In this document: positions 16,386-24,611 of the stretch, piece after piece | How positions within the stretch are numbered: position 1 is the first letter of the stretch | How the letters are laid out: each line of letters starts with the position of its first letter | Assembly (NCBI GenBank): GCA_016775335.1 | Contig: JAEUGJ010000030.1 | Coordinates: 108,026 to 172,025 of the forward strand | Reading direction: 5' to 3' | Origin: Mogibacterium sp. | Lineage (GTDB): Bacteria; Bacillota; Clostridia; Peptostreptococcales; Anaerovoracaceae | DNA: 64,000 bases | The notes under the pieces: generated by a model | Told to the model about the DNA's origin: nothing | The model's database searches: none | Seen by the model: only the letters and a program-made list of their open reading frames with translations | Made by a program: the position numbers and the translations under genes

Positions 16386-17090
16386 ATGGGATCCTATGTT
16401 GAATTCAAAAATGTAAAGAAGGTGTACCGCATGGGGGAGGTGTTGATTGAAGCCCTCCACGATGCCACATTTGAAATAGAGAAAGGCGAAGTGTGCGTCA
16501 TTGTGGGTGCATCCGGCGCCGGCAAAACCACCCTGCTGAACATCCTGGGCGGCATGGATACCCTGTCCGACGGGCAGGTTCTTCTGGACGGCAAGGACAT
16601 CTCCCGGTACAGCCGGCGGGAACTGACGGATTACCGCCGATACGAAATCGGCTTCGTCTTCCAGTTCTACAACCTGATTCCAAACCTCACCGCCCTGGAG
16701 AACGTGTCCCTGGCCACGCAGATTTGCCGGGATCCGTTGGATGCGGAAGAGACCCTGACCAAGGTGGGATTGAAGGACCGTCTGGGGAATTTTCCGGCCC
16801 AGCTTTCCGGCGGAGAGCAGCAGCGGGTGGCCATCGCCCGGGCGCTGGCCAAGAACCCGAAGCTCCTGCTGTGCGACGAGCCCACCGGTGCGCTGGATTA
16901 CAATACGGGAAAAGCCATCCTGAAGCTGCTTCAGGATACCAGCCGGCAGCAGGGCATGACGGTGGTCATCATCACCCACAACACGGCCCTCACCGCCATG
17001 GCCGATCGGATTATTCACATCAAGAACGGACACATCTCCTCGGTGGAGAAGAACGAGCACATCACCCCGGTGGAAGACATAGAATGGTAG
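16386..17090 (+). CDS. ABC exporter ATP-binding protein (LolD/MacB type)
   Basis: A 234-residue ATPase with Walker A GASGAGKTT, Q-loop QFYNLIPNLT, signature LSGGEQQRVAIARALA, Walker B LLLCDEPTGALD and an H-loop His in IITHN. The form is that of type VII (MacB/LolCDE-like) exporters. The ATG at 16386 follows AAAGGAGA; the longer frame from 16308 includes upstream non-coding DNA. It lies nine bases before the FtsX-type permease, its partner. The substrate is unknown; antimicrobial-peptide export or envelope work is common for this class. Confidence 0.92.
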   Translation: MGSYVEFKNVKKVYRMGEVLIEALHDATFEIEKGEVCVIVGASGAGKTTLLNILGGMDTLSDGQVLLDGKDISRYSRRELTDYRRYEIGFVFQFYNLIPNLTALENVSLATQICRDPLDAEETLTKVGLKDRLGNFPAQLSGGEQQRVAIARALAKNPKLLLCDEPTGALDYNTGKAILKLLQDTSRQQGMTVVIITHNTALTAMADRIIHIKNGHISSVEKNEHITPVEDIEW

Positions 17091-17099
17091 GACGGAAAA

Positions 17100-20030
17100 A
17101 TGCTGAAGAAATCAACATTGCGTGAAATACGTTCCAGTCTGGGAAGATATCTGGCCATCCTGGCAATCGTCATGCTGGGAGTGGGGTTTTTTTGCGGCCT
17201 GAAATCCACCAAACCCGCCATGCTCGCCACCGCCAATCAGTATTTAAAGGACAACAAACTGTACGATTTCCAACTGCAGTCCACGCTGGGATTGACGGAA
17301 AAAGATGCAGAGGCCGTTGCCCGGCAGGATGATGTCGAGGCGGCGGAGGGTTCTGTCAGAGAAGACGTGCTCTTTCACTATGATGGGCAGGAATCCGACA
17401 AGGTGCTCCGCTTCCATTCCATCACCTCGAAGGTAAATACCATCCACCTGATGAAGGGACGTCTGCCGAAGGCAAAAGATGAATGCGTGGTGGACTACTA
17501 TCTGGGAAACAATCTGATTGGCAAGAACATCGTCATCTCCTCCCGGAACAGTAAGCGCACCCGAGATTTGTTTTATCAGAAGGAATTGAAGGTGGTGGGC
17601 ACTGTCACCTCCCCGGTGTACCTGAATTTTGAGCGGGGCACCACCTCGCTGGGGGACGGCAAGGTTTCCGGCTTCGTGTATATGAACCGGGATGCTTTTG
17701 ACACGGATGTTTTCACCCAGATTGACGTGAAGCTGAAGAAGACCTACCCGATTTACTCCAAAAAATACAAGAATTACATCGATGCCACTGCCTCCGGGAT
17801 GGAGGATACCCTTGAGAATCGGGCGGAAATCCGGTATAAGGAGATCGTGGCCAAAGCCACCCGAAAGTGGGAGAAGAACAAAGCCAAGTACAAGAAGAAT
17901 TACAACGATTTCCTAAAAGAAAAAGCGGACACCCAACAGAAGCTCCGGGACAGCCGTCAGAAGCTGACGAACAACAAGGCAAAGCTTCAGAAGAAGAGCA
18001 AGGAGCTGAAAAGCAAAGAAAAATCCCTGAAATCCAACCTGAAGAAGGTGGACAGCGGCATCCGTCAGGTGGACGGCGCCATTAAGCAGAGCCAGGCGGC
18101 GGGTGCGCCGGTGGATCGGCTTCTGGCGCAGAAGCAGCAGCTTCAGAATCAGAAGGGGAAGATCCGGGACGGACTTCTCCTTGTGAATAAGGGAAAGGGT
18201 CAGATTAAGAAAGGTAATCAGGAGATAAAAAAGGGTTTTGAGAAGTACAACAAAGCCGTTGCCACGGCGGACAAGGAGTTCCGCGAGGCGGAGGAGAAGC
18301 TGGCGGATGCCAAGGTGAAGCTGGACGACGGGAAGAAGAAGATTTCCGATATCAAGAAGGCGGACACCTACGTGCTGGACCGGAATACCAATACGGGCTA
18401 CGCTTGTTTTGAGAGCGACTCCTCCATCGTGGACGGAATCTGCAAGGTCTTCCCGATTTTCTTTTTCCTGGTTGCGGCGCTGGTATGCATGACCACCATG
18501 ACCCGAATGGTGGATGCTCAGCGGACGGAAATCGGGGTGCTGAAAGCGCTGGGATACAGCAACTCTTCCATCATCGGAAAATACCTGTTCTATTCCTGCA
18601 GCGCGTCCCTCATCGGCGCTGTCGTCGGGCTTTTTGCCGGCGCCTACATCTTCCCGAAGGTCATCTGGAAGGGCTATGGCATGATGTACGATTTCAACGC
18701 CCACTTGCAGTACGTTCTGAGCCCGAAGCTGTCTGTTGCGGCGGTGGGAGTTTCCCTGCTCTGCGCCGTCAGCGCCACCCTGCTCCCGTGTCTGGGGGAT
18801 TTCCGGGAAGTGCCGGCGCAGCTGATTCGCCCCCGGGCACCGAAGAACGGCAAGCGAATTCTTTTGGAGCGGATTGGCTTCCTGTGGAATCGGTTCAGCT
18901 TCCTTCAGAAGGTTACCTTCCGGAACATCTTCCGCTACAAAAAACGCTTTCTCATGATGGTCATCGGCATCAGCGGCTGCACCGCCCTCCTGGTGGCCGG
19001 TCTGGGCATCCGGGATTCCATCCAGAACGTGGTGAATTTCCAGTTCGACGAAATCCAGAAATACGATTACGATGTCATTTTCGACAAGAACATGACCGCC
19101 GAGAAGCAGAAGGCCTTCCGCAAGGATACCGCCGGCGACTACAAGGATATTCTCTTTGTCCATAAAAACAGTGCCGACATCCTCCACGGCGATCAGGTGA
19201 AATCCATTACCCTGATTGCTTCGGAATCCAACGGTTTCCGGCAGTTCGTGGATCTCCACAACCACGCCGGCAAAGCCATTTCCTATCCGAAAACGGGACA
19301 GGCGGTCATCTGCAAAAAGCTGGCCCGCACCTACAACCTTTCCGTGGGGGATGAAATCACCCTCCGGGACGAGGATTGCCTCCAAGGCAAGGTGAAAGTC
19401 AGCGGCATCTGCGAGAACTACATCTACAACTACGTGTATATCACCCCGGAGACCTATCGGGACCTGTTCGGAACCGCGGCATCCGTCAAATCTGCCATGG
19501 TTCGCTCCGCTTCCGGCAGTAACAAATCCGTGCACCAATCCGCCACAAAACTTCTGAAGCGGGATGAGGTGGCCGCAGTTTCCATCAACATGGACATGCG
19601 GGACCGGGTCAACAACATGATGAAAAGCCTGAACGCCATCGTTCTGGTGGTCATTCTCTCCGCCGGTGCACTGGCCTTCATCGTGCTGTACAACCTGACC
19701 AACATCAACATCACCGAGCGAATTCGGGAAATCGCCACCATCAAGGTGTTGGGCTTCCGAAAAGGTGAAACCGCCGCCTACGTCTTCCGGGAGAACATTT
19801 TCCTCACGGGAATCAGCGCCCTGCTGGGCCTGGGCCTGGGTCGGATTCTCCTGGGCTTCATTATCAGCCAGATTAACGTGGACCTGATATCCTTCGATAC
19901 TCGGATTACCGGCTTCAGCTATGCACTGGCGGTGATTCTCACCTTCGTCTTCGCCTTCATCGTGAGCATTGCCATGTCTAGGCGGCTGGAGAACATCAGC
20001 ATGACGGAGTCCCTGAAGAGCATTGAATAG
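17100..20030 (+). CDS. ABC transporter permease, FtsX/MacB type, with a large coiled-coil extracytoplasmic region
   Basis: A 976-residue membrane protein. One N-terminal helix (residues about 15-40) is followed by a large outer domain. Within it, residues about 250-430 form a long Lys/Gln/Glu-rich coiled coil (EKADTQQKLRDSRQKLTNNK and repeats). A first FtsX block spans about 450-570, a second outer domain about 620-830, and a second FtsX block lies near the C-terminus (LNAIVLVVILSAGALAFIVL, then two more helices). This is a two-block exporter permease. It pairs with the ATPase just upstream. The coiled coil suggests a hairpin reaching toward the cell wall. Confidence 0.88.
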   Translation: MLKKSTLREIRSSLGRYLAILAIVMLGVGFFCGLKSTKPAMLATANQYLKDNKLYDFQLQSTLGLTEKDAEAVARQDDVEAAEGSVREDVLFHYDGQESDKVLRFHSITSKVNTIHLMKGRLPKAKDECVVDYYLGNNLIGKNIVISSRNSKRTRDLFYQKELKVVGTVTSPVYLNFERGTTSLGDGKVSGFVYMNRDAFDTDVFTQIDVKLKKTYPIYSKKYKNYIDATASGMEDTLENRAEIRYKEIVAKATRKWEKNKAKYKKNYNDFLKEKADTQQKLRDSRQKLTNNKAKLQKKSKELKSKEKSLKSNLKKVDSGIRQVDGAIKQSQAAGAPVDRLLAQKQQLQNQKGKIRDGLLLVNKGKGQIKKGNQEIKKGFEKYNKAVATADKEFREAEEKLADAKVKLDDGKKKISDIKKADTYVLDRNTNTGYACFESDSSIVDGICKVFPIFFFLVAALVCMTTMTRMVDAQRTEIGVLKALGYSNSSIIGKYLFYSCSASLIGAVVGLFAGAYIFPKVIWKGYGMMYDFNAHLQYVLSPKLSVAAVGVSLLCAVSATLLPCLGDFREVPAQLIRPRAPKNGKRILLERIGFLWNRFSFLQKVTFRNIFRYKKRFLMMVIGISGCTALLVAGLGIRDSIQNVVNFQFDEIQKYDYDVIFDKNMTAEKQKAFRKDTAGDYKDILFVHKNSADILHGDQVKSITLIASESNGFRQFVDLHNHAGKAISYPKTGQAVICKKLARTYNLSVGDEITLRDEDCLQGKVKVSGICENYIYNYVYITPETYRDLFGTAASVKSAMVRSASGSNKSVHQSATKLLKRDEVAAVSINMDMRDRVNNMMKSLNAIVLVVILSAGALAFIVLYNLTNINITERIREIATIKVLGFRKGETAAYVFRENIFLTGISALLGLGLGRILLGFIISQINVDLISFDTRITGFSYALAVILTFVFAFIVSIAMSRRLENISMTESLKSIE

Positions 20031-20081
20031 CGGGGCGACGTTCTTGCACCAAGTCTCAGCCGATTCTGAAATAAACAGTAA

Positions 20082-20143
20082 AAACCTGCATCCGGAAAGC
20101 AATCCAATCTTGAGGATGGATTCACCTTCCGGATGCAGGTTTG
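20082..20143 (+). terminator. Intrinsic terminator of the ABC exporter unit
   Basis: An outer stem AACCTGCATCCGGAA/TTCCGGATGCAGGTT encloses an inner stem AATCCA/TGGATT, followed by TTTGCTGTTTT. Confidence 0.82.
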
Positions 20144-20187
20144 CTGTTTTGTGAAAATCTCCGCGGCAGAGTAAAGAACCATAATTA

Positions 20188-20230
20188 AAGTGATGCACGA
20201 AGGCTAACGAAAGGCCTTCGTGCATCACTT
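20188..20230 (-). terminator. Intrinsic terminator overlapping the end of the small membrane protein gene
   Basis: A 17-bp stem (AAGTGATGCACGAAGGC and its complement) with a nine-base loop. The right arm overlaps the TGA stop at 20225-20227. On the minus strand it is followed by TTTAATTAT. Confidence 0.75.
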
Positions 20231-20482
20231 TATAACAAGTGCAAACGCACATGCAAATGCAGCAACAATTGCCGCAAGCATAAGATAATTACAATTTTTG
20301 AATTTGAAGAAATAAATTCCTGCAACAACGAGAATACAAACTAAGAGCACTTTTATTAAAGATGACAATAGTATTCCGTTTTGTATCACGCCGGTGTATC
20401 CAAGGATACATAGGATCGGGATAAGGCATCCGAACATTACCAGAACTATCAAAAGGTTTCGCTTTGTCACGTTATCGTGCAA
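20225..20482 (-). CDS. Small membrane protein, three predicted TM segments
   Basis: 85 residues from a TTG start (MHDNVTKRNLL), or 81 from the GTG at 20470. The hydrophobic segments are about residues 10-28, 38-57 and 67-84. No family is recognised. The ribosome binding site is poor for either start (AGGT near the TTG). The gene lies between a terminator that overlaps its stop codon and the Nudix gene 33 bases upstream on the same strand, so it may be transcribed with it. Moderately AT-rich compared with its neighbours. Confidence 0.5.
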   Translation of the reverse strand: MHDNVTKRNLLIVLVMFGCLIPILCILGYTGVIQNGILLSSLIKVLLVCILVVAGIYFFKFKNCNYLMLAAIVAAFACAFALVIK

Positions 20483-20515
20483 TTACCTATACTTTGTAAT
20501 TGCTCCCCCTTTCCT

Positions 20516-21361
20516 CTACCGAATCTTCCCCAACCGGAACGCTTCGATCATTTCCTGTGTCAGCGCCGGCCGAACCGGGTTCATTTGTAGTTCCTCCCGG
20601 GAAATGAAGAAGGCGGTTTCCAGTTCCTCTCGGTCCAGGACGATGTGGTCGTCCCCGTCCACCTCTGCGGTGTAGCCGATTTGCAGGTTTCCCGCAAAAC
20701 CCCACGGCTGGGATCCGTAGTACCGAATGTTCTTGACCTTAAGCCCCACTTCTTCCATGACCTCCCGGGCCACGCATTCCTCTGCGGACTCCCCGATTTC
20801 CACGAAGCCGGCAATCAATGCATACAAGTTGGTCTGCTTTCTGCCGTTGTAACGGGATACCAGCAGCTTATCCTCATGGGTTACCGCCACCGTTACCGCC
20901 GGATTGATTCGGGGAAAAATAAGATTTCCGCACTTCGGACAGCGCATCAGTCGTTCCTTCTCGCCGTATTCCGTCCGGGTCCCGCATCTTCCGCACATCC
21001 GATTGTTTTTGTACCACGCGTTCAGGTGCCCCGCCGTCATAGCGGCAAAGCACAGGTCTTTCGGTTTTCCCTTCCGAAGAATCCGAGAGGACCGATACTC
21101 ATAGCCCTTTGGCAGGGTTACGCTGCATTCGCTCTTTGGCATAAAGAACCGGGTATCATCAATAGAGAAAAGATAGACGCAATCCTCTTCCCGAAGTCCT
21201 GCATCTCCCGCTTTTGGAATCTCCAGGCTTCCGTCTTCGGATTCCTTCATGCCGATTTCACCGCTCTTCTCATCGAAGAGAAACAGCTCATCCTCTTCCC
21301 GCATCCGGATGTCCGGTCTGTAGTGATTATCGAATATTCTATCGCCGATTTCCTGTATCAT
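20516..21361 (-). CDS. nudC: NADH pyrophosphatase-like Nudix hydrolase
   Basis: 281 residues with the NudC layout: an N-terminal domain, a zinc ribbon CGRCG...CPKCG (around residues 120-142) and a Nudix box GFVEIGESAEECVAREVMEE. NudC enzymes cleave NAD(H) to NMN(H) and AMP and remove NAD caps from RNA. The specificity motif after the Nudix box, usually SQPWPFPxS, reads SQPWGFAGN, so the first four residues are kept and the rest differ. Preference for NADH is therefore less sure. It follows ribF by about 44 bases on the same strand. Confidence 0.85.
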   Translation of the reverse strand: MIQEIGDRIFDNHYRPDIRMREEDELFLFDEKSGEIGMKESEDGSLEIPKAGDAGLREEDCVYLFSIDDTRFFMPKSECSVTLPKGYEYRSSRILRKGKPKDLCFAAMTAGHLNAWYKNNRMCGRCGTRTEYGEKERLMRCPKCGNLIFPRINPAVTVAVTHEDKLLVSRYNGRKQTNLYALIAGFVEIGESAEECVAREVMEEVGLKVKNIRYYGSQPWGFAGNLQIGYTAEVDGDDHIVLDREELETAFFISREELQMNPVRPALTQEMIEAFRLGKIR

Positions 21362-21405
21362 CTATTTTAACTCCTGCTAAAAGTATTTTCGGGATTTCTC
21401 CCTGC

Positions 21406-22329
21406 TTACAGTTCCGGGAATCCGTGCTCCCGATGGTACTGCCGCCCCTTTTCACAATCCGACGCAATCCGTTCCCGCAGTTCTTCCACAGAACGGAATT
21501 TCATCTCCGGCCGTTCCCACTTCAGGAACTCGATTCGGATATTCTTTCCGTACAGATCCCGATTCAGCCCGTACACGTGGGTCTCGATGGATTTCTCAAA
21601 CTCCCCGACGGTTGGTTTTACCCCCACATCGGTAATCCCCGGGTATTTGACGCCGTCGATTTCCGCCAAAGTGTAGTACACCCCGTTGGGCGGCGCAATT
21701 CGGTAGGCTTCGAACACCACGTTGGCCGTCGGGAAACCGATTCGGCCCCCCAGCTGCTTGCCGGGAATCACCTTTCCGGTGCAGTAGAAGTTCCGGCCCA
21801 GGCAAACCGATGCCCGTTCCATATCTCCTTCCGTAATCAGTCGGCGAACCAAGGTGGAGCTGACCACCATATCATCAACGTATACCGGCTCATTCACCAG
21901 AACCTCCATTCCCAGGTCCCGGCCCAGGCTTTGCATCAAATCCACATCCCCGGCCGCTTTCTTTCCGAACCGAAAATTGAATCCGCAGCACACTGCTGCC
22001 GCATGCAGGGTCTCTCCCAGAATGCACCGGATAAAATCCTCTGCCGAGGTATTTCGAATTCTTTCGTCAAATGGAATATCCACCACAACCTCAATCCCCA
22101 GGGACTGCAGCAGTGCCATTTTCTCCATCTCGGTGCAGATGAGGCTCACCTCTTTGCGGGTGTGGGTAGAAAAGGTAAAGCACACCGGCGTCCGGTTGTT
22201 CCGCTTTGCTTTTCGTACCGCACTCAGCAGAATCTCCCGGTGGCCGATATGAACCCCGTCGAAATTGCCCAGTGCCACCACCGTCTGCCCATCGATCTTA
22301 ACATCGTCTAACGAACGTATTACTTTCAT
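21406..22329 (-). CDS. ribF: Bifunctional riboflavin kinase/FAD synthetase
   Basis: A 307-residue enzyme that phosphorylates riboflavin to FMN and adenylates FMN to FAD. The N-terminal nucleotidyltransferase domain has GNFDGVHIGHREIL (residues about 17-30). The C-terminal kinase domain has GRIGFPTANV and NGVYYT. The normal length is about 310. It starts one base after the truB stop, so translational coupling is likely. It ends the rimP-to-ribF run common in Firmicutes. Confidence 0.95.
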   Translation of the reverse strand: MKVIRSLDDVKIDGQTVVALGNFDGVHIGHREILLSAVRKAKRNNRTPVCFTFSTHTRKEVSLICTEMEKMALLQSLGIEVVVDIPFDERIRNTSAEDFIRCILGETLHAAAVCCGFNFRFGKKAAGDVDLMQSLGRDLGMEVLVNEPVYVDDMVVSSTLVRRLITEGDMERASVCLGRNFYCTGKVIPGKQLGGRIGFPTANVVFEAYRIAPPNGVYYTLAEIDGVKYPGITDVGVKPTVGEFEKSIETHVYGLNRDLYGKNIRIEFLKWERPEMKFRSVEELRERIASDCEKGRQYHREHGFPEL

Positions 22330-22330
22330 C

Positions 22331-23260
22331 TTATCGTATCACCTTCTCCGGATATAACGTATTCTCCCGGAGGGTCGAAATCCCCAGGAACTTCCCTTCC
22401 GGGTCGTACACCCGGTATTTATCCCCCAAATGAGAGCCCGCCTGCAGTGCCTCCGGAACCGCCGGCAGGGCGAGCACGTTCACGTATCCGGTATCAATTT
22501 CCCGGCCGTTGTAGTAGAACGGCACGGACTCCATGCTCTTCAGTTCGATTTTTCCCAGATGCACCAGCGTCTCATCCATGGGAATCACGCAACGCTCCAG
22601 CTCCTCATCGGTCATCTCCAAAATCTCCGGAAGCGTCCGCGCATCTTCCACCCGAAAACATCCGGATTGGGTTCGCCGAAGGGCGGTCATAGTGCCGCCG
22701 CAGCCCAGCTTTTTCCCGATATCGTCGCAGATGGTGCGGATGTAGGTTCCTTTGGAGCAGGTCACCCGAAAACGAACCCGGTTCTCCGCCGGATTCACTT
22801 CCAGCGGCTGAATGTCCGCCACGTAGATTTCTCGGGATTTGATTTCCACCTCTACCCCTTCTCGGGCATATTTGTACAGCGGCTTCCCGTTCACCTTCAA
22901 GGCGGAGTATTTCGGCGGTATCTGAGTAATCCATCCCCTAAAAGAACAAATCGCCTGAATCACGTCCTCTTCCGACACGTCCACCGGTTTCGTCTCCAGC
23001 ACCGTGCCGGTAATGTCCAGCGTATCTGTCACCATGCCCAGCTTCATTTCCGCTTCGTAGGTCTTAAAATCGTCGTCGAAATATTCGATAATTCGAGTCG
23101 CCTTCCCAAAACACACCGGAAGCACCCCCGTGGCCATGGGATCCAATGTTCCGGTATGCCCCACACGGCGAATGTGAAGCCGGCCCCGAAGTTTTGCCAC
23201 CACATCCTGGGATGTCCAGTCCTCCGGCTTATTGATATTCAGGATTCCGTTTTCAAACAT
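22331..23260 (-). CDS. truB: tRNA pseudouridine-55 synthase
   Basis: A 309-residue enzyme that makes pseudouridine 55 in the T-loop of tRNAs. It has NINKPEDWTSQDVV, the catalytic GHTGTLDPMATGVLPVC (Asp nucleophile) and a PUA-like C-terminal region. The ATG at 23260 is preceded by GGAG and begins one base after the nrnA stop. The open frame upstream to 23380 overlaps nrnA and is not used. Confidence 0.95.
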   Translation of the reverse strand: MFENGILNINKPEDWTSQDVVAKLRGRLHIRRVGHTGTLDPMATGVLPVCFGKATRIIEYFDDDFKTYEAEMKLGMVTDTLDITGTVLETKPVDVSEEDVIQAICSFRGWITQIPPKYSALKVNGKPLYKYAREGVEVEIKSREIYVADIQPLEVNPAENRVRFRVTCSKGTYIRTICDDIGKKLGCGGTMTALRRTQSGCFRVEDARTLPEILEMTDEELERCVIPMDETLVHLGKIELKSMESVPFYYNGREIDTGYVNVLALPAVPEALQAGSHLGDKYRVYDPEGKFLGISTLRENTLYPEKVIR

Positions 23261-23261
23261 A

Positions 23262-24236
23262 TTATTGATCTTTCTCCACTTGCTCCACGAGCTTCTCTGT
23301 AATAATCGACTTCGCCTCATCCAGCGGCTTCCGAATTCGGCAGCCTGCCGCCAAAACGTGTCCGCCGCCGCCCAAAGCACCGGCCACTTCCGCCACGTTG
23401 ATGTGGGACCGGGAACGGAGACTGCATCGAATCACCGACGGCTCCGCTTCCTTCAGCAGGCATCCCACCTCGACACCGTCCACGCTCATGATATCCTGCA
23501 CAAAACCTTCCGATTCGCTCAATTCACAGCCGGTCTCCCGGAGCATTTCCTGCGTCACGGCGGCCACGGCCACCTTATCCTCTCCGAACAGCTGAATACT
23601 GCTCATCACCAGGGAATGCAGGCGGATGGACCGCAGGGAATTGCGGTTGTAGATCAGGTTGCTGATTTTCTTGCAATTGAACCCCGGTACCCGGTGCAGC
23701 TGCGCCGCCATTTCGTGGGTGCGCGCCGTGGTGTTGGCATGCTGAAAATTTCCGGTATCCGTGGTGAGTGCGGTAAAAATACCCTCCGCCATCGGAAGGT
23801 TGATTTCCACATTCATCGCTTCAATCAGAAGCTCAATCATCTCTCCCGTTGCCGCCGAGTCCGGTTCGATTCGTCCAAAATCAAAATTCGGCTGTTCTCC
23901 GGTCACGCCGTGGTGGTCGATTACTGCTTTTATCGGGGCCGCCTCAAAGATTTCCTCTCGGCCCGGAATTCGGTTCATCCCGCAGCAATCCACCATGATG
24001 GCCAACTCCGGCCGGAAGTCCGGCTCGGAAACAATATTGTTTCCCGCCAGGAAGTCCAGATTTGCCGGCGTCGCTTCGCCGGTGACAATCACAGCATTCT
24101 TGCCCATGGATTTCAGCGCAACGCAAAGAGCGGATGACGAGCCCAGGGCATCGCCATCCAAGTTTACGTGGGGCAGGATTACGATGTGATCCAATCCTGC
24201 CAGTTTTTCTGCTATCTCTTTGTATGAATTCTTCAT
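23262..24236 (-). CDS. nrnA: NanoRNase / pAp phosphatase, DHH family
   Basis: 324 residues from the ATG at 24236. A DHH phosphoesterase that degrades 2-5 nt RNAs and converts pAp to AMP. Motifs are NLDGDALGSS, MVDCCG and VIDHHGV, with the C-terminal DHHA1 loop ALGGGGHVLAAG. The chosen start lies one base after the rbfA stop and implies coupling; an earlier in-frame ATG at 24263 would overlap rbfA by 26 bases. Both have weak ribosome binding sites, so the start is uncertain. Confidence 0.92.
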   Translation of the reverse strand: MKNSYKEIAEKLAGLDHIVILPHVNLDGDALGSSSALCVALKSMGKNAVIVTGEATPANLDFLAGNNIVSEPDFRPELAIMVDCCGMNRIPGREEIFEAAPIKAVIDHHGVTGEQPNFDFGRIEPDSAATGEMIELLIEAMNVEINLPMAEGIFTALTTDTGNFQHANTTARTHEMAAQLHRVPGFNCKKISNLIYNRNSLRSIRLHSLVMSSIQLFGEDKVAVAAVTQEMLRETGCELSESEGFVQDIMSVDGVEVGCLLKEAEPSVIRCSLRSRSHINVAEVAGALGGGGHVLAAGCRIRKPLDEAKSIITEKLVEQVEKDQ

Positions 24237-24237
24237 A

Positions 24238-24609
24238 TTAGTTCTCGTTGTGAATTTCATCAATCAGCGCATCGATGTGCCGGCCGTAGTCCATAGAGGA
24301 ATCGATTTTGAAAATCAACTCCGGCACGTGGCGCATCTTGATGTCCTTTCCGATGTTCTTCTTGAAGGTGCCCTTGGCCCGATTGAAGGCTTCCAGAACC
24401 TCCTTGTTCACTGCCTCTTTGTCCTCATCCGCGAGGGTCAGCGGTGTGATGTACACCGTGGCGAAACTGCCGTCCGCGGTGACATCCACACCGGAAATGG
24501 TGATAATTCTCGAGTTCAGTCTCGGATCCTTGATTCCGTTCACCAGCAGTTTGCTGATGCTCTTTTTAATCTCTTCCGAAACCCGTCCAATTCGATGATT
24601 TCTTCCCAT
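24238..24609 (-). CDS. rbfA: 30S ribosome-binding factor A
   Basis: 123 residues. It assists late 30S maturation near the 16S 5' helix. The N-terminus RIGRVSEEIKKSISKLL and the segment GIKDPRLNSRIITISGVDVT are standard. The ATG at 24609 has GAGGTAGAAAG upstream, formed by the last codons of infB, and lies two bases after the infB stop. Confidence 0.95.
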   Translation of the reverse strand: MGRNHRIGRVSEEIKKSISKLLVNGIKDPRLNSRIITISGVDVTADGSFATVYITPLTLADEDKEAVNKEVLEAFNRAKGTFKKNIGKDIKMRHVPELIFKIDSSMDYGRHIDALIDEIHNEN

Positions 24610-24611
24610 AA

